Positions 1 to 5,509 of a stretch of 6,775 nt of DNA are shown here, one piece after another (position 1 is the stretch's first letter; each line of letters opens with the position of its first letter). The stretch is taken from the NCBI GenBank assembly GCA_965603115.1, contig CBFDBT010000153.1, forward strand, positions 1 through 6,775, read 5' to 3'. The notes beneath the pieces are model-generated. The model did no database searches, had not been told where the DNA came from, and saw only the letters and a list, made by a program, of their open reading frames with translations. This stretch comes from CBFDBT01 sp965603115 (GTDB taxonomy: Bacteria > Pseudomonadota > Alphaproteobacteria > Sphingomonadales > Kordiimonadaceae). Position numbers and translations under genes: made by a program.

Positions 1-210
1 GACATGAAATATTTTAAAATGGGTTTCAGCTGGGGCGGCTATGAAAGCCTGATCCTTCCTAGCAATCCCAATCGGGTGCGTACTGCTACTAAATTTAAAG
101 CTGGCGGTCCACTCATGCGTTTGCATATTGGCTTAGAGAACCCAGAGGATCTCATCAAGGACCTCGCTGCGGGGCTAGAACGATATACAGCAAAAGTCAG
201 TGATGCTTGA
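1..210 (+). CDS. metC: Cystathionine beta-lyase, C-terminal fragment (5' end outside window)
   Basis: Only the last 69 codons are present; the frame is open from base 1 and stops with TGA at 208-210. The motif FSWGGYESL, followed by a Gly-Gly-Pro-Leu-x-Arg-Leu-His-Ile-Gly-Leu-Glu segment and 'EDLIKDLAAGLERY', is the standard C-terminus of Cys/Met-metabolism PLP enzymes of the cystathionine beta-lyase type. In this family the Arg of the 'RLHIGLE' segment binds the substrate carboxylate. The enzyme cleaves cystathionine to homocysteine, pyruvate and ammonia in the cytoplasmic methionine pathway. The catalytic PLP-lysine lies upstream of the window, so beta-lyase versus a related gamma-lyase or synthase cannot be settled fully, although the SWGG signature favours beta-lyase. 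The end overlaps modB by 8 bases, which suggests one transcript. Confidence 0.85.
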   Translation, partial: DMKYFKMGFSWGGYESLILPSNPNRVRTATKFKAGGPLMRLHIGLENPEDLIKDLAAGLERYTAKVSDA

Positions 211-898
211 ACCTGCAGAAATTTCAGCCCTATTGCTTTCGCTTAAAGTGGCTACTGCTGCGGTCCTATTTGCTCTGCTACCAGCTATAGCTATTGCATA
301 TATTCTGGCTAAAAAAGACTTTCGGGGCAAAATTCTGTTAGATATTCTCGTTTATTTACCGCTTGTGGTTCCCCCTGTTGTCACAGGATATATATTACTC
401 ATCTTACTTGCACCCACCACCAAACTTGGTGCTTTTTTAGACCAGATGGGGATAGCAATGGCCTTTTCATGGCGCGGAGCAGCTCTGGCTGCTGGAATTA
501 TGGCATTTCCCTTAATGGTACGCGCTTTTCGTCTTGGCTTTGAAAGCGAGCCTCCACGCCTTCTACTTGCAGCTAAATCGATGGGAGCCAATACTTTCCA
601 GCGTTTTTGGCATATAAGCCTGCCGCTTGCCATCCCCAGTATTTTTACAGGGATATCTTTGGGATTTGCGCGCGCATTAGGTGAATTTGGTGCAACAATA
701 ACATTTGTCTCCAACATCGAGGGCCTTACACGCACCCTACCCCTTGCTCTTTATACTGCCACACAATCTCCAGACGGAGATGCACCAGCCCTGCGATTTG
801 CGTTCCTATGTCTAATTCCAGCAGTTATATCGCTTTTTGTCTCTGAGTGGCTTGCCAGACGCCAAAGAAATCGCAGTGGGGCTATTCGTGTCAGATAA
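203..898 (+). CDS. modB: Molybdate ABC transporter permease ModB
   Basis: A 231-residue inner-membrane permease, close to the usual ModB length of about 225-230. Five hydrophobic segments are visible at roughly residues 8-35, 45-70, 88-110, 140-168 and 200-220. The cytoplasmic EAA loop that docks to the ATPase is clear around residues 122-145 (AAKSMGANTFQRFWHISLP), followed by ALGEFGATITF, a very characteristic ModB/CysT-like segment. It forms the membrane channel through which ModC-driven transport imports molybdate (or tungstate) delivered by a periplasmic ModA. I chose ATG at 203; a GTG directly before it at 200 is the alternative. No strong Shine-Dalgarno precedes it, and the 8-base overlap with the upstream lyase gene fits translational coupling. 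Sulfate permeases are related, but the next gene's C-terminal domain supports molybdate. Confidence 0.93.
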   Translation: MLEPAEISALLLSLKVATAAVLFALLPAIAIAYILAKKDFRGKILLDILVYLPLVVPPVVTGYILLILLAPTTKLGAFLDQMGIAMAFSWRGAALAAGIMAFPLMVRAFRLGFESEPPRLLLAAKSMGANTFQRFWHISLPLAIPSIFTGISLGFARALGEFGATITFVSNIEGLTRTLPLALYTATQSPDGDAPALRFAFLCLIPAVISLFVSEWLARRQRNRSGAIRVR

Positions 899-1952
899 TT
901 CTCTCATCGTTGATATTCAAGGCATCGGCTCTTTTTCTTCTGGCAGTAAAGTCATGGGATTGATCGGCCCATCCGGATGTGGAAAAACTACACTCATGGA
1001 GCAGATTGCGGGCTTAAGAGACTGTGATGTAGGCTCCATTGTCCTTGGCAAGGAAATACTTCTCGATAAAGATAGAACCATTAATATCACAGCTGATAAA
1101 CGTGATATTGGCTTTATGTTTCAAGATAAACTACTGTTTCCTCACATGACCGTGGCAGAAAATATCAATTTCTCGGCAACCGTTAAACGATCTGGTTCAC
1201 AGTGTATACATTCTATTATAGACGAGCTTGATTTAGAAGACCTGATGGATAAATATCCGCATCAAATATCTGGTGGAGAAAAGCAACGCGTATGTCTCGC
1301 TCGTGCTATATGCAGTCAACCCAAACTACTCATTCTTGACGAACCAACCGCAGGACTTGACCCAAAGCTAAGAAAAAATGTCTTCTCTCTCTTACGTCAA
1401 GTGATGAAATATGTTGAATGCCCTATTCTCCTTGTGACCCATTACATGGATGATGTCATTGAATTGTGCGATAGGCTCACAGTTATGGCTGAAGGGAAAA
1501 TCGTTGCCAGCGGCCCTCTTAGCGATGTTCTTAGTAAGGAAAAGATCCAGCCTTTTCTAGGGTATAGGGAAGTCATCACCGAAATTGATGGCGTAGTCTC
1601 GCTAGATAAGGTGGGCATGCTAGAACTAAAGGCAGGCGATATCGTTCTTAGGCTAGAGAATGACCACCAGGCAGGTAGTCGACGGTGCATTCGCATTCGG
1701 GCCCGCGACGTAGCTCTCGCTCTCGAAGCACCCAGCAAAACAAGTATGCAAAACATCATACCCGGCATTATTTCTAATATAATTGATCATGGCCCTCAAG
1801 GCACATTGGTAATGATTGCTTTAGGAGAAGACGGCGGCGGGCCAGAAATAAAATCTCTCATTACTAAGCAATCAAAAAAAGACCTGCATCTGAGAGCAGG
1901 CCTTAATATATCTGTTATGATAAAAGCTGTTGCAGTACAAACCCCAACATAA
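888..1952 (+). CDS. modC: Molybdate ABC transporter ATP-binding protein ModC
   Basis: A 354-residue cytoplasmic ATPase that powers molybdate import with ModB. From the GTG at 888, Walker A GPSGCGKTT is at 27-35, the Q-loop Gln is at 79, the signature ISGGEKQRV is at 127-135, Walker B LLILDEP is at 147-153 and the H-loop His is at 185. The C-terminal part (about 268-354) begins IRIRARDVALAL and continues with a 'TSMQNIIPG' segment. This matches the TOBE/MOP domain typical of ModC, which binds molybdate and is absent from most other importer ATPases. The start is uncertain: in-frame alternatives are TTG 837 and GTG 876. I prefer 888 because it gives the normal family length and has a GTGGGG tract at 876-881 as a possible ribosome site. 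It overlaps modB by 11 bases. A minus-strand terminator lies within its 3' end. Confidence 0.93.
   Translation: MSDNSLIVDIQGIGSFSSGSKVMGLIGPSGCGKTTLMEQIAGLRDCDVGSIVLGKEILLDKDRTINITADKRDIGFMFQDKLLFPHMTVAENINFSATVKRSGSQCIHSIIDELDLEDLMDKYPHQISGGEKQRVCLARAICSQPKLLILDEPTAGLDPKLRKNVFSLLRQVMKYVECPILLVTHYMDDVIELCDRLTVMAEGKIVASGPLSDVLSKEKIQPFLGYREVITEIDGVVSLDKVGMLELKAGDIVLRLENDHQAGSRRCIRIRARDVALALEAPSKTSMQNIIPGIISNIIDHGPQGTLVMIALGEDGGGPEIKSLITKQSKKDLHLRAGLNISVMIKAVAVQTPT
1874..1902 (-). terminator. Intrinsic terminator on the minus strand, inside the 3' end of modC
   Basis: Read on the minus strand, GGCCTGC and GCAGGTC (plus-strand 1902-1896 and 1887-1881) form a 7-bp stem with one G-U wobble and an 8-base loop. 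Seven consecutive T residues follow (plus-strand A-run 1874-1880). This is a textbook Rho-independent terminator. It would end transcripts of the small minus-strand gene at 1977-2153 about 75-100 bases past its stop codon. It lies within modC codons, so the sequence serves both roles. Function is inferred from form only. Confidence 0.6.
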
Positions 1953-1976
1953 ACACCGCATCGCTCAGTTAACTTT

Positions 1977-2153
1977 TTATCCGATAGTAATTTTCAAAAC
2001 TATCATACTGATAACACCGCCAATCATGGCGACTCCCATTATATCTTGCCAGCGATAAAGAATATGGTCCATTTCAACACCACGCATCCGTCTCGCACCA
2101 AGCAATGTTACGGCAAAGAGTAGTGAAATTACTGCCCAAAAGAAAATAGTCAT
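1977..2153 (-). CDS. Small hypothetical membrane protein with two transmembrane helices
   Basis: A 58-residue protein that I do not recognise. Residues 2-20 (TIFFWAVISLLFAVTLLGA) form one hydrophobic helix. A basic, polar linker (RRMRG, then HILYRWQD) follows, and residues 39-58 form a second hydrophobic helix. The Arg-rich loop would sit in the cytoplasm under the positive-inside rule, leaving both termini outside. I chose ATG at 2153 because AGGGG lies about six bases upstream; an in-frame ATG at 2174 adds seven residues (MVIGDKK) and has a GGGGAGAGGGG tract 11 bases before it. Support for a real gene comes from the purine-rich ribosome sites, a TATAGT -10-like element at 2209-2204 and a good minus-strand terminator downstream at 1874-1902. 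It converges on modC with 24 bases between stops. No function is assigned. Confidence 0.6.
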   Translation of the reverse strand: MTIFFWAVISLLFAVTLLGARRMRGVEMDHILYRWQDIMGVAMIGGVISMIVLKITIG

Positions 2154-2486
2154 TTTTTTGTCCCCTATAACCATTCAAAACAAAACCCCTCTCCCCGAGA
2201 AGGACTATAATTAAACCAAATAAAAAACGATTCCGCAAATTGTGTACAAAGATTTTTCGATAGCAACATATGGTATGGTGCAAACACAACTTGGACTTTA
2301 CAACCCAGACAATTTCTGTCGCTATTGGCTATAGATAATTAACTAATTATTAATAAATGACTTTTCCGTACAGTTTTAGATAAATATTTTATCTGTTAAT
2401 TAATAAAAAAATCACAATTGAGCCAGCAGGCGATGAAATACAACCTATTGATAAATTTGTGTATAACTTTGATGAATCGACCAAGC

Positions 2487-2514
2487 TTGAAACGAATCGG
2501 GAAAAAGGGATAAA
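2487..2514 (+). promoter_or_regulatory. Possible sigma70-type promoter for the methyltransferase-like gene
   Basis: TTGAAA (2487-2492, five of six to TTGACA) is separated by 16 bases from GATAAA (2509-2514, four of six to TATAAT). Transcription would start near 2521 and give a leader of about 95 bases. The -10 overlaps the left arm of the inverted repeat at 2507-2547, which would suit an operator. The match is modest in AT-rich DNA, so chance is a real alternative. Confidence 0.35.
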
Positions 2515-2547
2515 TAACAATGGCTCATATCACGCAATTGTTATCCC
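2507..2547. repeat. Inverted repeat over the putative start of transcription
   Basis: ATAACAAT at 2514-2521 is perfectly complementary to ATTGTTAT at 2537-2544 with a 15-base spacer. The left arm is preceded by GGGATAA (from 2507) and the right arm is followed by CCC (2545-2547). The two half-sites therefore read GGGATAAATAACAAT and, on the other strand, GGGATAACAAT, differing by a 4-base insertion. It could be a dimeric-regulator operator or a leader hairpin. No regulator gene is in the window to assign it to. Confidence 0.4.
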
Positions 2548-2616
2548 ATATTCGATTAAAATTTGCTAAAAAGGTTGTCTATGAAGGTCAACCTCCCGCA
2601 ATAGGAGAGAGTAAAT

Positions 2617-3354
2617 ATGAATATTATTAAACAAACTTTCAGCAGTAAAAGCGTTTTAGCGCTGCTATTCACAGGAACACTAAGCTTTGCTTCAGCTCAA
2701 GCTTTTACGCCCATGGACGATAGCCACCTTACCAAGGCGGTACACAGTGATATGCGTCTGGAAAAAGACATAGCCCGAGATGTTAACCGCAAACCCGCAT
2801 GCATCATGGCCTTTGCCGGCGTCAAAAAAGGCCAAACCATCGTTGATATGATTGCGGGACGTGGATATTACTCCGAGCTTTTCTCGTTAGCCGTAGGTGA
2901 CGCTGGTACAGTCTATACCCACATGTCACGTGCTGACGATGCGCGCACCGCTATGTTCAGTAATATAAAAAAGTTAAATGACAGAAATCTCGCGGACCTA
3001 AAGGTTAAAGTGGATTTGGTTTTCACGGCCCTCAACTATCATGATACCGTAAACAGCGATAAGTTTGATCGCCAAGCCATACTGGCCAACATCAAGGCCC
3101 ACCTGAACAAGGATGGTCTCTTTGTAGTTATTGATCATGCCGCAGCTGCAGGCACAGGCAAAAGCATGACCAATACACTCCACCGCATCGACAAAGACTT
3201 TGTCATCAACGAGGTGATAAGTGCTGGCTTTATACTTGATGGAGAAAGTGTTGATCTCGAAAGCGACAAAGATGACCGCACTCTAAAAGTTTTTGACCCA
3301 AGCGTGCGCGGCAATACCGATCGCTTTGTTCTTCGTTTTAAAGTGGCCGAGTAA
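2617..3354 (+). CDS. Exported class I SAM-methyltransferase-like protein (COG4798-type)
   Basis: A 245-residue protein with a Sec signal peptide: a basic start, a hydrophobic core (about 13-24) and a likely cleavage site after Ala29 (SAQA, then F). The mature part has a Rossmann methyltransferase fold. Motif I lies at about 74-87 (TIVDMIAGRGYYSE), NYHD-containing motif around residue 140 follows 'DLVFTAL', 'LNKDGLFVVIDHAAAAGTG' corresponds to the post-II/III region, and a C-terminal 'DDRTLKVF...RGNTDRFVLRF' block is typical of this group of predicted methyltransferases. The substrate is unknown, and the export signal raises the question of where SAM would come from. The start is well set by AGGAGAG at 2603-2609, seven bases from the ATG. 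The gene appears monocistronic, with convergent neighbours downstream. Confidence 0.85.
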   Translation: MNIIKQTFSSKSVLALLFTGTLSFASAQAFTPMDDSHLTKAVHSDMRLEKDIARDVNRKPACIMAFAGVKKGQTIVDMIAGRGYYSELFSLAVGDAGTVYTHMSRADDARTAMFSNIKKLNDRNLADLKVKVDLVFTALNYHDTVNSDKFDRQAILANIKAHLNKDGLFVVIDHAAAAGTGKSMTNTLHRIDKDFVINEVISAGFILDGESVDLESDKDDRTLKVFDPSVRGNTDRFVLRFKVAE

Positions 3355-3364
3355 TTTAGAGCAA

Positions 3365-3388
3365 GAGTGGGGATGGTTGTTCCCACTC
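3365..3388. terminator. Hairpin between convergent genes, possible bidirectional terminator
   Basis: GAGTGGG (3365-3371) pairs perfectly with CCCACTC (3382-3388) across a 10-base loop. It starts 10 bases after the stop of the methyltransferase-like gene and touches the stop codon of the minus-strand yqaA-like gene (3387-3389). Neither strand has a proper T-run after the stem, so it may act with Rho or as an RNA 3'-end stabiliser rather than as a classical intrinsic terminator. Confidence 0.4.
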
Positions 3389-3827
3389 ACCCTGCCACCA
3401 TATCTGCCATGCCAGCTATAAAAGCGTAGCGCGCAAATTTCCCAATCGTTACCAAAATAAAAAATGTTCTCAAGCGAATAGCCATGGTGCCCGCTAGCAA
3501 AGTTAACGGATCACCCACTATAGGTAACCACGCTAAGAGCAGCGACCACAGGCCATAACGCTCGAACCATATCTTGCCTTTGTCGTAAGACTTTTGGGAC
3601 ACAGGAAACCACCAACGTCCCATAAATGTTATGAGATATTTACCACATAGCCAGTTAAACAACGAGCCAAGAACATTACCAGTCGTTGCCACTATGACTA
3701 AAAGCATAGGGTCTCCCACCCCTTGACTGAGCATGCTAATCAACACAATTTCAGATGATCCAGGCAGCAGGGTTGCAGACGTAACTCCGCTTAAAAAGAG
3801 CGCGATATAGCCAGATTCAAGAGACAT
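3387..3827 (-). CDS. yqaA: YqaA-family (DedA/SNARE-associated-like) inner-membrane protein
   Basis: A 146-residue polytopic membrane protein, similar in length to E. coli YqaA (about 142). The family hallmarks are clear: SATLLPGSSE at residues 17-26, a GNVLGSLFNW segment around 50-60, RYGLWSLLLAWLPIVGDPL around 90-110, and GKFARYAF near the C-terminus. YqaA is a short relative of the DedA/VTT membrane proteins, which in other branches are linked to lipid-carrier flipping and membrane homeostasis. The function of YqaA itself is not established. I chose ATG at 3827 over the adjacent GTG at 3830; an AGGGGT lies somewhat far upstream. It begins 17 bases after the stop of the carboxyltransferase gene, so the two are probably co-transcribed. 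Confidence 0.88.
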   Translation of the reverse strand: MSLESGYIALFLSGVTSATLLPGSSEIVLISMLSQGVGDPMLLVIVATTGNVLGSLFNWLCGKYLITFMGRWWFPVSQKSYDKGKIWFERYGLWSLLLAWLPIVGDPLTLLAGTMAIRLRTFFILVTIGKFARYAFIAGMADMVAG

Positions 3828-3844
3828 CACTATTTACAGCACCC

Positions 3845-5365
3845 CTAATAACCCATTTTATTTTGAGCCAGCTCGGCAAATTCGCAGAGCAACGGACGTG
3901 TATCGCGAGGATCGATAATATCCTCAACCAAAAAGGCCTCTGCCGTGCGGAATGGACTGCGAACTTTATCAAGTCTTTCTTTAATAGCTGCCAAATGCGC
4001 TTCAGGGTCATCCGCGGCTTCAAGCTCAGCCTTATAAGCAACCTCAATTCCACCCTCGAGTGGCAAACTACCCCAATCGCCACTTGGCCAAGCAACGCGA
4101 TACTGAAAATCCGTGTGATTGCTCATGGCAGCGCCCGCTACGCCATAAGCTTTCCTGACAATCACCGTAGCCCAAGGCACTGTCGAGCGATAAATGCCAT
4201 TGAGGGCATCAACACCAAAACGTATGGTTGCTGCTTTTTCAGCCTCCAAGCCGATCATAAAGCCTGGATTATCAACAAAATGTACGACAGGTAGCGAGAA
4301 TTTATTGGCTATCCCAACAAAGCGCTCAACCTTGCGTGCGGTTTCCGCCCCCCATGAACCGCCCATAAAAGCAGGGTCAGATGCGATCAGAGCTACAGGA
4401 TAACCGTTAAGGCGGGCAAAAGCTGTAATTGCCGATTGGCCCCAACGCTGTCCCATTTCAAACAGACTATCTTTATCAAACACACTGCGCACTATCTGGC
4501 GCATAGAGTAAGCCACTTGGCGATCTTCCGGCACTGCATTCAGTAACGATTTATCACGGCGCAAAGTTGGGTCCATGCACTCGGTGCGCGGTGCTTGCTT
4601 ACCCACATGCGACGGTAAATACGATAAAAATTTGCGTGCAACTTCAAAGGCTTCGTCTTCGCTATCGACAATCATATCAATCGCACCGTTGCGAGAATGA
4701 ATTTCAGCGCCGCCAAGCTCTTCTTTATCAAGCGTCTCGCCAATGGCAGCGACAACAGCAGGCCCTGCCGTAAACATATGCGACATACCCTTGACCATAA
4801 CACTGAAATGACTGGCGACGATACGCGCAGCACCAAGGCCCGCTACAGAGCCAAGCGCCAAGGCTACTACAGGCACACGATCAAGATTTTTAACAACATG
4901 TTCCCAGCCCGGCAGATATGGAACATAAGTTAGCCCCATATCCTCAAGCATTTTAACCGAACCACCACCGCCCGTGCCATCAATCATGCGGATAAGCGGC
5001 AAGTTCCACTCATGGGCCATCTGCTCAGCCTGCATGGCTTTGCGCCATATAGCGGCGTCCGCAGCCCCGCCCCGTACGGTAAAATCGTCGCCGGTGAGAA
5101 CAACCATTTGGCCATTAACTTTAGCACGACCATAAAGAAAATTAGCAGGCGTAACATGCTCCAGTTCGCCCTCTTCATTATAAGAGGCCTTGCCCGCCAG
5201 TTTGCCTATCTCCTTAAAGGTATTTTTATCCGCCATGCCAGCAATGCGTTGGCGTACATCCATTTTGCCGCGTTTGTGCTGACGCGCAACTTTGTCGGCC
5301 CCGCCCATCTCTTCGGCAAAAGCTTCTCGCTGCTTTATTTCTTTTAAGTCTTTTTCCCAAGCCAT
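3845..5365 (-). CDS. Acyl-CoA carboxylase beta (carboxyltransferase) subunit, divergent clade
   Basis: A 506-residue carboxyltransferase of the PccB/AccD-like crotonase superfamily, at the usual length of about 510. Such subunits transfer CO2 from biotin to an acyl-CoA (propionyl-, methylcrotonyl-, acetyl- or geranyl-CoA). The N-terminal half carries KRGKMDVRQRI (31-41), DGTGGGGS (129-136) and AGLGAARIVASHFSVM (175-190). The C-terminal half carries DPAFMGGSWGAE (330-341), NPGFMIG (366-372) and RKAYGVAGAAM (404-414), ending in a PccB-like tail with PLEGGIEVAYKAE and DIIDPRDTRPLL. Several segments differ from classical PccB (see findings), so the substrate is left open. The start at ATG 5365 is supported by GAGGAGA about ten bases upstream; an in-frame GTG 5413 is unlikely. 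No biotin carboxylase or BCCP gene is in the window. It is followed closely by the yqaA-like gene and is divergent from the flavin enzyme gene. Confidence 0.9.
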   Translation of the reverse strand: MAWEKDLKEIKQREAFAEEMGGADKVARQHKRGKMDVRQRIAGMADKNTFKEIGKLAGKASYNEEGELEHVTPANFLYGRAKVNGQMVVLTGDDFTVRGGAADAAIWRKAMQAEQMAHEWNLPLIRMIDGTGGGGSVKMLEDMGLTYVPYLPGWEHVVKNLDRVPVVALALGSVAGLGAARIVASHFSVMVKGMSHMFTAGPAVVAAIGETLDKEELGGAEIHSRNGAIDMIVDSEDEAFEVARKFLSYLPSHVGKQAPRTECMDPTLRRDKSLLNAVPEDRQVAYSMRQIVRSVFDKDSLFEMGQRWGQSAITAFARLNGYPVALIASDPAFMGGSWGAETARKVERFVGIANKFSLPVVHFVDNPGFMIGLEAEKAATIRFGVDALNGIYRSTVPWATVIVRKAYGVAGAAMSNHTDFQYRVAWPSGDWGSLPLEGGIEVAYKAELEAADDPEAHLAAIKERLDKVRSPFRTAEAFLVEDIIDPRDTRPLLCEFAELAQNKMGY

Positions 5366-5430
5366 ACTAAAATATCTCCTCAGGCAGGACGTTAATGGCA
5401 AAGCGAGCCGCACGCAAGTAACGAGAACTA

Positions 5431-5459
5431 TTGAAATGATCGAAAAATATGTGCATGAT
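5431..5459 (+). promoter_or_regulatory. Putative promoter for the nitronate monooxygenase-like gene
   Basis: TTGAAA (5431-5436, five of six to consensus) and CATGAT (5454-5459, four of six) are separated by exactly 17 bases, giving a start near 5466 and a leader of about 44 bases. It lies in the 144-base divergent region and overlaps the minus-strand promoter candidate. Assigned by consensus only. Confidence 0.4.
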
Positions 5460-5472
5460 TTTAAAAAACCAA
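5444..5472 (-). promoter_or_regulatory. Putative promoter for the carboxyltransferase-yqaA pair
   Basis: On the minus strand, TTGGTT (5472-5467) and TATTTT (5449-5444) are 17 bases apart. The -35 is weak (three of six) and the -10 fair (four of six). The leader to ATG 5365 would be about 70 bases. Given its overlap with the plus-strand candidate, one of the two may be spurious. Confidence 0.25.
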
Positions 5473-5509
5473 TACTCGCTTAGACTAGCGCAAAATCTTG
5501 GAGAGAGTT

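Larger units (their letters stand above)
2154..2616. other. AT-rich intergenic region between divergent genes
   Basis: This is 463 bases without a convincing gene. At the left edge is the leader of the small minus-strand membrane gene: a G-rich tract at 2171-2195 and TATAGT at 2209-2204 on the minus strand, with no clear -35. The middle (about 2280-2430) is very AT-rich, with TTAATTAATAAA-like tracts, and shows no recognisable motif to me. The right part holds a promoter-like pair at 2487-2514, an inverted repeat at 2507-2547 and a second set of small stems at 2572-2607 before the methyltransferase-like gene. Two short open frames (2433-2513 and 2520-2630) have no supporting ribosome site or protein similarity and are not called. 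Confidence 0.7.

Noticed and set aside
1953..2000. GATAGT/ACTATC hairpin (1983-1988 and 1999-2004) as a modC terminator
   Set aside because: The stem is AT-rich, only six pairs long, lies within the small minus-strand gene and has no T-run after it on the plus strand.
2433..2513. Plus-strand open frame of 26 codons in the AT-rich intergenic region
   Set aside because: It is too short, has no Shine-Dalgarno-like sequence, and covers the candidate promoter. No similarity is recognisable.
2520..2630. Short plus-strand open frame of 36 codons starting ATGGCTCATATC before the methyltransferase-like gene
   Set aside because: It has no ribosome site, shows no recognisable protein and overlaps the well-supported start at 2617 out of frame. 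It is most likely chance in the leader.
3863..5347. Several long plus-strand open frames opposite the carboxyltransferase gene
   Set aside because: They are antisense to a clearly recognisable protein, have no ribosome sites and give low-complexity translations without family motifs.
5436..5483. 15-codon frame upstream of the nitronate monooxygenase-like gene, considered as a leader peptide
   Set aside because: It lacks a ribosome site, overlaps the candidate -10 and has no regulatory codon run.
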